DNA of 64,000 bases from Tubiluchus corallicola. Its lineage: Eukaryota > Priapulida > Priapulimorpha > Priapulimorphida > Tubiluchidae. The notes beneath the pieces were generated by a model. The model did no database searches and was not told where the DNA came from. It was given only the letters and a program-made list of their open reading frames with translations. Of the stretch, positions 33,101 through 48,100 are shown piece after piece. The stretch's first letter is position 1. Each line of letters begins with the position of its first letter. The stretch is taken from positions 423,001 to 487,000 of the forward strand of contig JAQGDQ010000097.1 of assembly GCA_030141605.1 (NCBI GenBank). Reading direction: 5' to 3'. The position numbers and the translations under genes were made by a program.

Positions 33101-36100
33101 TAAAGAATTATTTTAGCCTCTGAACCATTCACAATTCAGCAACAGTAGGTACTCATGCGTTTTTCAGGCTTTGTGTGCCATGGCAGTTGGCTGCTGGGCA
33201 CCTTTTTCAAATTTCTCCTTCCAAACTGAAGCCATAGTTGATCAGAGTATGCCTGGAACTTTGTTTAGACAACTGTTTTATGTTATAGTAAATAAATTGC
33301 TGGTTTCCTTGTGTAAATTCTTTCTGACTACTGTTTACTTTGACCATTGTTTACAGAAACTCATATAATGTGAAACATTCAATGAGGTTGTTTGCCTACT
33401 ATCACGTGTAGTGTGGGAAATTCATCTAGTCTTTATTAGATAATGGCTGTCAGTGCCTATGATATTCATCTCAAAGAATTTCAACTGTCAGTGTCATCAG
33501 TCTTTTTCAATTTAAATGAACCAGTGAATGAAAGACAGATTACTCTGCACTCCATCAGTTACTTGCAACAGTAACATAACATTTCTTGCATATTCTGCAA
33601 AAGACAGTTTATTTCATTCACAACATTCTTAGCATTCTTTATCACAAAAATTATAAATTTTAAAGTTGATGACAGTGACAAAGTTTACATAAACGTGTTA
33701 GTGTGGACTTGCTTTTCTTTGCACTGGAATGAAACTTCTTGCATGAAAAGAGATGCATTATATTATGAATAATACTATATTATGAATAATAAAATAAGAA
33801 ATGCAGAATCTGGAGATTTTAATTTGTTTAAATAAAAAATTTCAGATTCTCTAAAGAAACAAATAATGTAATTTATCTTTTTTATTTTGTGAAATTTTGC
33901 GTTTACTTACTTTTAAAATTAACTGTCCATTATGTTTTCACGACACTTCAGTTACTTTTTTGAAGTGGAGCCTGAATTGATCAAAAGATCAATTTATTTG
34001 TTCTTGAAATAATTCTTCCTATTTTCCAACGATAACTTGCTTAAGATGAGCTAAGTTTTTGATCTGGTTTTTGTACCACATCCTTTATCACAATGTTTAT
34101 GTGATTATTGTTGTCTTCTTTTGTAAACAGCGTAGGTTTATTTTTTAAAATTGAGAAATTTGAATAATTTAAAACATGTAATTGAATAAAATAAAATTAA
34201 CATGTCCGTAAACCATTACACTAATTTCTCTCTTTTTTTCATTTTCATGGCATTAATGAGAAAATAAGCATAAATATTCATTTTGGACTTTCTTTGCAAG
34301 AATAAGTGGATAAGTGCTAAAATTCTAAGTTCAACAAGGAGAAATTCCCCGATTATCGATCTATTGCCTTTATTTCTTTGAGCATCATGCTCCAGAAATG
34401 ATTACACACAAACAAACCGGTTGTTCAGGGCAGCTAATAGTAAAAAATTGTTTATATTTAGCATATCTTTACGTAGCTTGCCAAAAATTTATAAGTGTTT
34501 TAAAAAAAACCATTCCTGAGTAGTAAAAAGTAGTAGCATCATTTTATATATCATGAACAGTATTATATAAGAACAAATATTGGTATTTATGCTCTGAATG
34601 TATAGTGTGTGTATTGAGCAACTTTTGAACATTGATGATATATGCTTGGCTAGCTTCATGTTGCAAAATTTGAGGAATCATCAGTTTGTCATGTTATCTT
34701 GTAGATGACATTCATCTGAGTTCATCTAGCACAGTTTGTTATCAACAGCAAGTTCAGTATGCAGTTAACATGACACTATTATAGCTGGTGTCATTCCGTA
34801 CGGGATATCAGAAACTAGTGTATGAATATTATACAAAACACTTAAAAATATTGAGAACAGCCTTTCTGTATGAATAATCCCTTTCAGGAACTCCTTAGTT
34901 TGTCCTGTCTGCTGAAATATGATCTTGTATTGTTGATCCTATGGCATTTGTATGTGATTAATCGTAACTGTGCTAGTGAAATTGATGTTGTTATGAAACT
35001 GTTGTAGACGAACCATGCATTCCAAACGCATGCATTCCGTTAAAAAACTTTGAAAAATTAACTAAAACTATTACTGCTACTGCTATTGCTACTGTTACAG
35101 CTTGGTACTATTTTGCTGCCATAATTTTACTTGATGATACTGTCTTACCCTCAATATGCTGTCTCTGTATTAGAAACACAAGTGTCAGTAAACAAATTTT
35201 ATAAATTTTAACTCACGTTTTTATGAAAGATTGTCCTAAGATTGTGTATTAACGACTTTTTGGCATCGTTTTTTTTAATTTGCTTGCTGTTACAGCCGAA
35301 TTGCCATTATAGCATTAGAAAAAGTAAGTGTTGTTTTCTTTTTAGCCAAATCTAAACTATGTGACCAATACCGCAAAGCAGATAGAGAAAGGGTAAGTAC
35401 TTTGCATGAAAAATGAATACTACTGATATTGAAATAATTAAGTAAATTAAATTGTAATGTAATTACGCGTATTTTCTTAGTAATGAACCTTAGAGAGTTT
35501 GAACAGTTTTCAGGCTTTAATAGTTTTATGAGTTTCTTGAGTTTCTTACGGGTTTCAGTTTTGATTATCGGGATATGTCCACTGAACTGTTCGAATTTCA
35601 GTGTTGTTACATTGTAAATCATTATCTTTAAGTTTATGGTCGTGTTTAATAGTAGTAATGTAGACTTTAATACGACTGCAATTAGTGCAATTACACGCTT
35701 GCCTCGCTTTTTCAACTTGGTGCTAGATGGCAGGCAAAATGTTACGCAGTCACCATAGCAATGTTAACTGTTGGGCAAATAAGCAGTATAAGCCCAACAA
35801 GCATTTAATGTTATCCACAGCAGCTGTTAATTGAACAATGCAGCGGACACAGCAAGCTGCACGTTACGGAAACCATGGTAACCTATTGTTTCAATTAGGC
35901 TGCTGTTTGCTGCAGAGCAGTTGAAAGTGAATTTTTCTTCACAAATATCATTAGCACACAAAAAAGTTCGTTTTCAACATTTGCGTAATTAACATATATT
36001 AGCAGGATGTTTCTTCACCTATTTAAAGTTGCTGGTTGTTTTTGTTCATTTGTTCCGATAATTTAAATATTTCAGAAAAATCCGCCAAAACCCCATGAAA

Positions 36101-39100
36101 AATGCTCCATTTACTGTTCAAAACAACACAAAACCACTCGACAAATTCACTCAAAACACACAAAACCCCAAGAAGATCGTGGTATTAAAATGTGACCAAT
36201 GACAGAGCTTAAGAACCCGTCTTAATAGATCCGTTCGCTGTTTTTACCTACTATAAAATTAATGAATATCGTGCAAAACGCTCGCTAGTTACTCGTCATC
36301 CACCGTAGTCTAACAACTACTTAATCAGTTTGTTTAGATGGTATTTTTTTTAGTTCAATGAGTCACATATCCAGTTAAATCTAATACCTTGTTGTTCCTT
36401 AATTGTTTTTTATGCATACCTAATGCACTTTAAGTATCTTTGTGCTTTAATATCTTTAGTCCCACTGCAGCCTAGTGTATTATCTGCCAGTTTGCCTATA
36501 GGCCTGACTATGTAATCTCCATGCATTGATAACATATTTCCAAGACTGGTCGGTCGAGTAGTACTGTCGTAACTAATTATTAAAATCTTTCTTGATTTCC
36601 CTTCTGGGTCTAATGGCTGTCATGTCTGTAGCATTGCTATCTGTTTGTGAAGCCCGGTATCTCCGGAAGATTTTGTCAGCGCTGTCTTCTGTAATTGACA
36701 GCACTGTAATTGACATTTATTAACGTAGTTTGCCTCAGTGTAATTTTGCAGCAATAACGTCGTGCCAGTGCTAGTTAGATTTAATACTCAAAATAAAAAA
36801 GAGGTTGTTTAGCTTTTTTATTTGTTCTGTTTGTTATGACTTATTTTATTTTATTTATTTACCATTTTTGTCATTTATATTTATTTCCTTTGTCTGCTCG
36901 TTCGCTTGTTTGTTTGCCTATGTGTAAACATATGTGCATACTATTTTCATTTTGAACTCGATATGCACTGAGCTATGAAATCTAGCACATCATTTATGGA
37001 CATGTTCTACAGCTTGTATACAGCTATATGGTGGTTGTACTAGAGTAAAATGTTGAAAATATGGAATGTGTTTATGCTACCTAAAGAAAAATATTTAATT
37101 CACAGAGGATGGCTGTTTGATTGTCTGGTTACTAATAATTTAATTTTAATAATTAATCTGCTTGTAAGCACTGAATTACTAAATACTTTATCTTATTGGC
37201 ATAATTGTTGCCCATTTCTGTTACACTTGTGTCATTGAGTTTAATGATACAAAAGCTTTATTACAAAATATTAGTTAGTGTAATGTAATAATTCCACATT
37301 CGTAAGATTATTGCATTTCTGGTTGCTGTGTAGATTGTTTCCAGTTTTTATATCCTTCATTTGATACTTTCGATCTACAGTAAGTCCGTGCTTAGCAACT
37401 CCCTGTTTAGCGATGTTTCATTTTAACAACACAGAACATTAGACACCTTTTTCTCACTTGTTTTTTAATAACGCTTGGCTTTTACTATGCAGTGTTTAAT
37501 GGCTAACTGCGTGAGACTTCAACGTTAACAAGAGAGTTACATCTAGCTAGGTATCGGTAAGAAAGAATGGTGGCTTCAAGCAAGTAGAAAGAAATTAGTC
37601 AGTAGAAATGTGAGGAAAACTGATAAAATTTTAACTTATATTAATTAAGCATCTTTGATTTTTGTTTCTGGAACATGTCTCAATTTTTCTTACATTACGA
37701 TGTTTAGCTTAACGTCGCATTTTGCTGGAAAGCATTGGCATCGTTAAGTGAGAACTTACTGTACTTTTTCTGAATTGAAGTATCGCTAATTGTAATTGTT
37801 GTATGTTAGTTGATCCATGTTAGAAAACATGGAAAAATCTAACAGATTTCATACCAGGCATCACTATGCAGTTTGTTTGAGGCTCATAATGTCGACATTA
37901 TGCAAATTATCTTTTTGGGTTTTTAGTTTCAAAACGCACATTGACTCAGGTTTGTTGGACATCATATCACCTGCCGAATCATTTTATCCGGATTTTCGAA
38001 AACTGAACGACCTCTTGGGTGATCCTCCAGAAAGAGTGAAGTAAGTTTGCTTCTGGCTCCAGTGCTCAGGCTGAACACGGCATCACTCTAGATGGTACCC
38101 GTTAATCGATGTAAACTTTCGCAGGCAGATCATTTTCAGTAGCTTTCTCCAGAGAATGGAACAAATTCGATTTGCGTTGTTGTACTAAATTTGACGTGTT
38201 TAACAAAAAGCTCAAGACTCACTAGTTTATTTTAGCCTTTTCGTACTAAGTTCAGTAATTTCATGTTGTGTACCCAGTGTCTGGATTTAAATTCACTGGG
38301 TTCTATTGTCATCTGTTTAAATTTTAAGTATAATGCTGATGCTTTCATTTAACTGTTGTTAGGTGCCATAGAATACTAATTGTAATTAACATCACAGTAT
38401 AAAATTTGTGTAAAAATAATACCCAGACTATAGCTCATTAAGGTTGTGGCTAGGGGTGCCTGATGAAAACTGCTTCCTTAACATTAAAAAATAGGTGAAT
38501 CACTGAAAACTAAACTTTTTTTAGGTGGAGGACAAAACAAAACTTAGATTTTGCCTACGTGATGATGTATGCGCAAGCAAGAGGCACTTACTACCTGCAG
38601 GTCAGTCGTTTGTCCCTTTTACCTGTACAGCTATTATGGTAATTTATTTATTTAGCTTTTTTGTAGTAATTTTTGAATATACTTTTAGTACTTATTTTGT
38701 CAAATTGTGCTGTTTGTACACAAGCTGATGTAATTCCAAATAAATACTTTGTTTTGCTTTTGGCCGATGCTAGTGTAATGCATCTAGCAGACAGTAATCA
38801 AGTTCACAGCCACATTTGCAAACGATCAAAACGGTTTAAGATACAGACTCCAAAATTGTATAGAAGTGGGAAGTTTTATAACATCTGTGTACAGCGTTAA
38901 ATGTCATTTAATAGCTATATTGAAAATACACAAGTAAGTGCAAATCAAGACCACAACTTTTGAATAAGTTATGAACATAACTTATGATTAAGAATATAAC
39001 ATGGAAAGACACTGAAATCAAGATTACAAGATTGAAAGAAATTTGTGATTAAAATAATGAGATTAAAAAATTAGTTAAGATGCAGACTACATTTTTCATA

Positions 39101-42100
39101 ATGTCCTTACTACTACTGTAGCTGCTAGATAATTGACATCTAACATAATGTCTTTCATTTTCGTTGAATGCTTATTCAGCGTGCAAGTTATTTCACACAG
39201 CTGCAGAGCTTAATTAACGCAGGTACGTTCAGGACATTTAACCACAGCTCCACTTACACTGTTTTGAAAAATGCTCAACTTTTCATTAGTTAGCAGGAAA
39301 AATATTGGCCTGGTTGTGTATTTTATTATTGTCAATTGAAATTGCAAGTGAATTAGTGGAAATATATAGTCTAGTTTCTTTCTTATAGGAAGAAATGCAC
39401 AACACTTACGTCTATGAATTGCTGATTAAACCATTTTGCAGTCAAGAAAATATGCAGTTTTAGGTTATGGCTTTGCAAGTTAGATAAAACAACTATTTGA
39501 TTAACTTTAAATAAGGACAAAACAAAATGTTTTCTTTTCTGGCCAGTTTTTATAAACCTCAATGAGATCTTCATAGTCAAAATTAATTCAAATGTGGTCA
39601 AAACCTATATTATACATCAAGGTCGTATTTGCTATTTTACGCTATTTTTTTGGTTATAATCATAGTTAAAAGATGCATTGAGAGTTATGTAACTCGGGCA
39701 TTCTATAAGGGTCGTCTATGGAATAGAACAATCTAATTTATTCCATTTCCTTAGTCTAACAAACGGAAAAATACAAAAACTTAATACTTGCAGACAGGCA
39801 CATGATCAGTTAATATAGAAAAAATATGTTGCAGGCATGAATGATGTTTGTATGTTCAAAGGCAGGAGAGACTTAATATATTTGTTGCTCATTTATTGTA
39901 AAGCAAGGCTAACTGGCTTAGTTTCTTTATTATACTTATGTCTCTGTATTTTGTAGTATTTTCAAACTTTGCCTCTACATTCTGTTTAAATTGAAAAGTC
40001 ATTTTTTGGCTACTTGAAGTGTTAATTTCGTTTAAAAATAGCTGCTACTGTGCAAATTTTTGTTTATGAAAAAGTGCAATCAGTTTTTCTGCTGATTAAA
40101 CATTAGTTGTGGCTGTCATGCTGTTTAGTTTAGTTTAGTTTAGTTGAGACAGTTGTTGTTCAGTGTGAGCTGTTGTCTTGAAAGCTGCTGTGCTTATGTT
40201 ACAGCGGAGGCGGAGCGATAGACCAATATGTATGACGTCAATTATATATGAATAATAAAACCAAGACAAAATTGGGCAAATAGGTCCTCAGATTCCTGAT
40301 TTGATATGACCAAAACATCATACCAAACTTTGTGTCTGGCTAGTGGCTACTTGTGGCATGTAGGCAAACCAGATTTTGTTGTGAAGAAGTTGCCTTGTTT
40401 CAAATGTGACAGTCGTGGAATTCCACTGTGTATCTCCCATGTTCTTTTAAATATCTATTTGCAGTTAGAAGATGATATCGTAGCAAAACCAGGTTATGTT
40501 ACTACGATTAGGAACTTCATTCTTGGGCAGCAATCTCCGGACTGGTTCCTGCTGGAATTTACGCAATTAGGATTTATAGGTGGGCGCATGACTAATGAGT
40601 TATAATTAGTTAGATACTTAATTGTGCCGTGATGGCATACAAATGAAAGGTGAACAGTTTGACATATGCGATATACCCCAGTTTAAATGGACCGTGTGGC
40701 TCGTCTTCCATTAAAGCTACACTAAAGCCCTTAAAAGGCACTTATGGCAATGTTTTATGCGGCATTGACTCCTGTAAGAACCAAAACATGTCTAGTGTTA
40801 AAGCTAACTTGTTTTTTATTCGTAGTTGTTCAATATACCTTAGTACAAGTATGTGATTTCGTCACAACTATTCACTTGAAATAAAACTCATACATCATGT
40901 TTAGAATGTGAGCATGTTAAAACTGTTATTCTTGCAAGATGGTGTACCTTAAATTATGCCTAAGACATCTTAAATGAGAAGGATGTATTAAATCTAAGCC
41001 TACTGTTACTCTTTATTGCGAATTCTGAAATAAACAAATTCGTGCAAACTTGCATATTTTTACGTTGGGGAATTTTCTGTGTAAACTTTCCCAAAGGCTT
41101 CCGAAAGTGACATTGAAATCTTAATTTGAAATCCTGCAAATGCTGCTGTAGCATTCATTTCAGCTTAATCGGTAGAGATGAGTATAGTTTGTCACAAGGG
41201 AAATGTTTTTGGCTTTGTGACATGTCAATACTGTCATTAATTCATGGTAGTTTGTATTTCTCCTACCTCATGTTGTTTATCATCGGCTGTGTTGGTTTAT
41301 TTACATGTGTAACGTTATATTTGGTTGCCAAGGTAACACAGCTATCTATTGGTCAGACTTGATGTAGCCCATCTGCAGTTAACTAGTTCTTCTCATATAT
41401 TTTTAGGAAAATGCTTCAAGGCTAAAGATTTGGGATTGCTATCAGAATTCTTCCTGATGTTTCATGCAGATAAGCCTGTTGACTGGCTGCTAGACCACTT
41501 CTTTTTTGTGCGATTGTGCAGACCAGACAAAGACATTGTGAGCACTTTATTTTATATATTTGTTTGCTCCAAATTGAAGTAGTAGATTACGAGTAAAATG
41601 GCATGTGTTCACTAGTCCACAAAGTTAGTTATATCGCTTAAATTTTTCAAGGTTTAGGACAGCAATTTAACATTGCAAATTATATGAACATTTCTGTGTC
41701 ACATTGCTTTCCAATGGTTTGCAAAATTGACTTGGAAATGTTGATTTGAAATTTTATTTTGCCTGAATGGCTTCGTACGCCATACTGAATTTGGGTATTT
41801 GCCTCTTAGAGGGAGGTGTAAGGTTCATCCTTCTGCCACTCTGCACAGAACAGCTGTGTTATTGCTTGCCAGGTCTTGCAGGTATACTACAATCTGATTA
41901 GTGACAATGCCTTTGATGCCTTTGCATTTGAACAGGTGTTTCGATTTGATGCACAGATTTCCTTATTGTTGAGTACTAAGCACGTTTATCGCTACCAGAT
42001 TTATTCCAGTGAGCTTTAGGCCGCATTGGAAAAAATAGACGTGATGGTTAGGCAATAAAGTTGGAAACCTGTAAATGGAGCACGTCTATAAATGGCATCT

Positions 42101-45100
42101 TTATCTTTCATTAAGAAGAAAAAACCTCAATGACAGTGCAAAAAGCTACATCCTTTCATTGAAACGTATCGAACGAACTTCGCTCTCATTAGTCAACATA
42201 ACTTCGCAACCTTTAAGCAAAATAGAATTCACACTGCAAACCACTCTACGTAAACATTAAGTCTTAATTAAGCCGAAAACAGAGTGACAATAGACCAACT
42301 CACAACTGCCAAATTAAAACACCTTTAGCTACAAAATAACTTATGTAACTGCCGGCTTTAATTAAACAAAAATGGAGAAACCATCAATAAACAAATACTA
42401 AGTAAAACTAACTAAATACCAATTTAACTTACAATGTTTAACGAAACAAAGGTGAACGTCAAAACTTTGATGAAAACGTTTTAACCAGAATTCAACAAGG
42501 CAGCATTTTACACATAGCAAAAGGAAGCAAAAAGAAGGCTTCAATTCCTGCCATTCATGCCTAGGTAATTTCCAAGTTTCATGTGCACCAAGAGTACTAC
42601 CAGAACCAAAGGTAAATGCCCATGCTAGAACAATGAAAAATCTGTCTACCTGACACTCAGGCCTATTCCTAGCTACTAACAAGCTCTCTTTGATCAACGG
42701 AACTCTTACAGTACAATTATTATTATTAATTAGTGTATTAGGCTAAATAAAAAATATGCTTAACGTACGTTGCTTGGAATTAGCATTGACAGGTGATTAA
42801 TTTTAACAAAATTGGTTTTTCTTATAAAAGTAAGCATGAACTGTACTTGTACTTGTACTGTGAAGTTAGAGTGGCTACTACTTTAATCACCTTGCTGTCA
42901 AATTGTTTGACATTTCGTGCAATGAAAATTAGTGTGATTTGTTTGTTAAATGATTGACTTTTGCACATGCTTAATGCCTTGATGAAATAAACTGCAAAAG
43001 TATTTTTGTTAGCAGTTCCTCTTACAGTAGCCTGATGACCTAGACAATCACAATGTTTCACAGCTGAATCCCTGATTTCCCCTTCTTCATACAAGTGCCC
43101 TCTCCAGTTATCTTTAGCCTTATCTTTATCTTTAGTCTTAGTCCTCAATCCTTGGTTTTGTAACGAAGTTGAAAAAGCATTTCTGTACAACTACTAGCAA
43201 CAGTTGTTCTTGCTTTTAAAACTTATTAGATAGAAATCATAATAATTTGGTGTTAATTTCAGCAACACTGCGCCCGAATGAAGGCGAGGCAAAGAATACG
43301 TTACAAGCCATCGCTCTTTCAGCATGTCGGCGTCCATTCCTCACTGAAGGGTAAAGTTCAGAAACTCAAGGTAAGAAACTTATTATTAATTACAAATTTA
43401 ATTAGTTAATTTTTTAACTTGTTAAGTTCTAAAAACTTAGAAATGGTGTGTCAAAATAACTATTATCAACATTACTAGGAACATATTGCTCATTATGCTG
43501 ATAATAGTTATTTTTAGCCTTTAGTGTTTTAATTATTTAGTGTATTGATTATTTAATTATTTAAAAAGATTTCTACAGTCATCGTCATATAATTCATATA
43601 ATTACATATTTAAAAAATTTTATATTTACCATACATATTGTCTACAATAATTTAGACATAGATTGAGTCAAGTTAAATTGGTGTGCTGAAAATATCTACT
43701 GTATATATAAATATTTTGACTTATATTACAATTATTATTATTAATTAGTGTATTAGGCTAAATAAAAAATATGCTTAACGTACGTTGCTTGGAAATAGCA
43801 TTGACAGGTGATTAATTTTAACAAAATTAGTTTTTCTTATAAAAGTAAGCATGAACTGTGCTTGTACTTGTACTGTGAAGTTAGAGTGGCTACTACTTTA
43901 ATCACCTTGCTGTCAAATTGTTTGACATTTCTTGCAATGAAAATTAGTGTAATTTGTTTGTTAAATGATTGACTTTTGCACATGCTTAATGCCTTGATGA
44001 AATAAACTGCAAAAGTATTTTTGTTAGCAGTTGTTAGTAAGCTGTGGTTAGACAACCCACCACAGTGATATTTTTTTAGATTGGCACACATCAATGGGTA
44101 TCATTTTCTTACCAAGGCATTAAGAGATTTCACAGTAACCTTTTTGCCTAGGCATCTGCTTTTTTGATGCAGCTGTGCAAGGTTTCAAAAAATACCTATT
44201 GTTATGTATCCAACTTTAGGTATAAACTAACATAAGAAAGCCTGCAAATTGTTCATTTTTTGTTATCTTCTAGTCTGAATTTAATTAATTATATTTTTGT
44301 TAGATTAACACTACTGCTCTTCTTAGTAATTTTGAGTGAATAAGCCGTTTAACAGTTCCAGCAATTGATGATGATCGTGAAAAGGTCAAAGGTTAAACGT
44401 ACCACACGACACATTTTTGTACACTTGACCCTGCCTCGCAGCCCATACTATTGTAATAGTAGCACGCAGCCCATACTATTGTAATAGTAACAATTTTAAC
44501 AGCTAGCTTGAACCTTACTTAGTTCATTTTTTCTTGTTCCCAACTAAGATCCTGCTAGTAAATCACTCTATGCGCAGACTAATACATAATTAAGTAAAGT
44601 TCACGTAAAGCAACAGAACTTAATGAACTGATGCGACAGACTTTGCTTTATACACATGCCACTTGGCGGTTGTAGTTAAGATGTGTTGCTGGGGTTCACT
44701 TGACCTTTGACCTACAGCAACTATGCGTGCACACAACGAAGCTATGAAAAGGCTTTTTAGTTACATATTGCAAGCTACTGCAAGTGCATGCAACTGCTAG
44801 GATTATCATTTAACCTCCAATATGCTGTATATGCTTCACAGTTATCAACAAACTTTAGAACTAACAGTGCTTGCTTAACTAATATTTTGCTTATTAGGAA
44901 ACCACTTCAGAATACGGAATCCCTGTTATAGACCTGTAGACACCTCTGCATGAGATGTGAGTTGTTAAACTGCGTGGGTTTCGTTGTTGCATAATGCCTG
45001 TGACTGTAGTGCATAGTTTGAGCGTATGTGATTGTCGTATGTGTAGCATGCTTACTTCAAAGTAAAAAAAAACCTCTTGCTGCAGCATTGCATTCTGGGA

Positions 45101-48100
45101 ATTAAAGTGCCTTGCATATATGTATGTTACACTATTTTTTGCTGTTTGTCATGATAATTAGTTTCTACAGCGGGGCGTTGGTATCGTGGTGACTGAAGCT
45201 GTGTCTGTTAAGTGTGTTTTTCTATTTTTTCTGTTGTTTTTGACATTAAAACCAAACCAAGCTGCACAGAGGAAGAGTAAGTATGAGTGATATTCAGTTT
45301 CTTAATCCTGTTCTCTTTGTTTGCTGTCTTAGTTTCTTTGTCATTTGTATTGTCCATTTAAGGTGAATGCTTTGTTTTTCATTGTTGCACCAGTTGAGAT
45401 TTTTGTGGCTGGCTTTGTTGTTGCACATACCAGTTATGATACCTGTTTCTTTTTCGTGTTTATCACGTTTGAAGTTTATTAGAGTTAAAATAATTCCATC
45501 AATAGCCAAAAGTTGTTTTTATCATTTGTGTGTTTAGGTGTGCAAGAAAAACTGTTATTACCTATCAAAGTTATTTATGGTAGGCAAATTTCTGTGGTAG
45601 GTTATGTGGTAGGTTAGTGGGTTTTAAGATTATATTATGTACCTTAGCCTTACTGAAAATGACGACCATTAGTAAACCTAGTAAGCCAGCAAATTAGTGG
45701 CTTTGTGACTGAAAAAAATGACTCTGAATTTCTCCTGAGATGAAATGTATGTAGAATTGTCAAGTTATTGCCTTGGATATACTTTCTGTAATATAATTTG
45801 TCTATTTGGTTTTGCAAATAATGTCATTCTTGCATCTGCCTATAATCCTAGTTTGAAAGTTGTGGAAGAGAAGTTTAAAAAAGAAATTGTTTAGGTTATT
45901 TAATAGAGTGCTAATAATTTCCAGCATCTGTTTGCATGCTTTTTTGTTTGCTGACTGTTTTCTTTACCAGGACCGAGATTTTGGCAAAATAGTTTTGCAT
46001 AAGGCACATTCCAATCCACCAGCAGCTGTGTTCACTACGTTAAAAGTGTACAAGCATTACACATTAGAAAAGGCCTATGCTGGTGATAACTTCTTCTGGG
46101 CATTACTGCCACAGGCTGGTGATTTTGTCCGCTTCGATTTCGTTCCACCTATCAAAATAAAAACGTAAGTGCAAGTTTTTGTATGCTAGTTTTTGTATAC
46201 AATTTTTTTAAATCAATTTTACTTTTGCAAATAACGCAAGCTTACTAGCTATGGAGCTTTCATCACTTATAGTACAAGTTAAGACTATGTAACAGAGGCT
46301 TATTACCCTGCTTTTGCTCTTATTGCTGGGTAAGGCAATAGCAGCTGACATATAAATTAGTCTTTGCTGTACCTTGATCAAGTTATAGAACCAACAGCCC
46401 CTCAAATTTAAGTCTTATGGCTCATTCAGACGTAGAGAATTATCTCGCAACTTGTTGCGCAACTTCTCTCTGAGAGTAAACTTGCAGGTGTGAACAGCTT
46501 GGCAACTTCTCTCGCAACTTGTTGCGCAGCAATTGGCAAGAGAACTCCTTACATCTGAACGCGCAGTTAGATTTGACTGTTGGTCTAAAAATTTCCTTGA
46601 AAATTTGGTAAGTTCTTCCATCAAATACATTGTGTCATCATCGAATCAGATAATGAATATGAATATTTAAATATGGACACATGTTTTTGTACCATAGTGA
46701 TGTATTTTTAAAACTTACCAATTACAGATCATATCTTAAAATACTGTATCTACCTGCTAAATTTTGTTTCTATTTGCTTTGTTTCATGCTTTTCGTATTG
46801 CCCACATATTTATTTACAGATACTTATTGCGAAGTGGCAATGCTGAGCATATGCTGGACATATTTTACAATGCCACAGTAGAAGTATCACCAAGCTCAGT
46901 GCAGGCATCTGATAGTCAAACAGATGAAACTAAGCAACAGGTATTACCTACTGTAGTTAATAAAAAACTGCTATTGCAGCCACCTGTTGAATGGTTGTTT
47001 TGTACTTCTTCTGGAATAATCTTCGGGGTTTAACATCGATCTGCACGTCGATGGCAGAAAACTAAAAATTTTGAAAAAACAAGAAACAAATAGAAATTGA
47101 CATTTGTGTGTGTGTGTATGTGTGTGTGCGTGCGTGCGTGCATGCGTGTGAGAGAGACATGGTATTTCAATCTTTCCGATTTCTTTCCTATGTATTCCAT
47201 GGTCCAGATTCTCGTAAAAAGCAAAGTAAAACTAAAACTACAGCTTATTTCATTAAAATCACTTTTGATTCCCAGGAGTGTTGTTTTGCATGTATTTATG
47301 TTTACTTGTATGTAGATGGCGTTTGACAGTCTGCTCGCAGACAAAAATCACGAAATTGTGGTGAAGTTTGTTACACTTTTTTCTGCCGTCTGCTTGATTG
47401 GATACTTAACTAATTTAGTGCTGTTTACTTTTTTAGGATATATATATATATATATAAGATTTTTATATAAAATATGCAAAGCTGTGGTATTTGCAGAGTG
47501 CCGGACGCAATGATAGTGACATTTATTTTCAGGACTTTTATCCAAAGACAAAAGACGGTTTTTATATTGTTGGTAGTTTCCAAAATGGAGTAGCTAACGG
47601 AACCATATCGCCTAATTTACGAGATATTAATTCCCTACGCATATATGTACACAGCGAAAGCCAAAGTTGGGTTATACTTAGCGAGGTAAAATTATCTTTT
47701 GTTCATTATCTGGTGAATATTTTTCCCTGGAGCTGTTGAAACCCTGATACATATGCTGTCTAATGTTCAACCAATTTGTATGACATGATCTACCTCCAGT
47801 TTCTGGTTGTTGCCATGCCTGTTCTGATGAAATTGTGCATTATATACATATATATATATATAGTTTATTGACAAATTCAGCATTTTCTATACCAAAGTAA
47901 AATAGCAAAAACACAACATATAAAACAATTTGTCCATTGATAAGGCCAGATAAATCATTACATGAAATATAATTTTAGTGCGATATTAATTGCATTCGTG
48001 AATATTTACAGAAGTCGAAAATTAACTAAAGATCATTATCTCCACAAACTTTTTCAAGTTTATACAAGTATTTGGCTTTGTTTACAATAAGTTGTGTCGT

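Noticed and set aside
34342-34420. Short DYRSIAF-like reverse-transcriptase motif in MGAT4 intron 4
   Set aside because: Resembles the YRPIS motif of LINE reverse transcriptases but spans too few residues, with a stop soon after, to be claimed.
35290-35715. 141-codon minus-strand frame in MGAT4 introns 4-5
   Set aside because: It overlaps MGAT4 exon 5 on the other strand and is Lys/Leu/Ile-rich as expected from AT-rich DNA.
35747-35885. Two X-box-like (RFX) sites, GTCACCATAGCAAT and ACCATGGTAAC
   Set aside because: Imperfect matches, deep inside an intron, with no promoter context.
42398-43190. Two minus-strand frames of 99 and 122 codons
   Set aside because: The second overlaps the 306-bp repeat and recurs in the other copy only because the DNA is duplicated; neither resembles a known protein.
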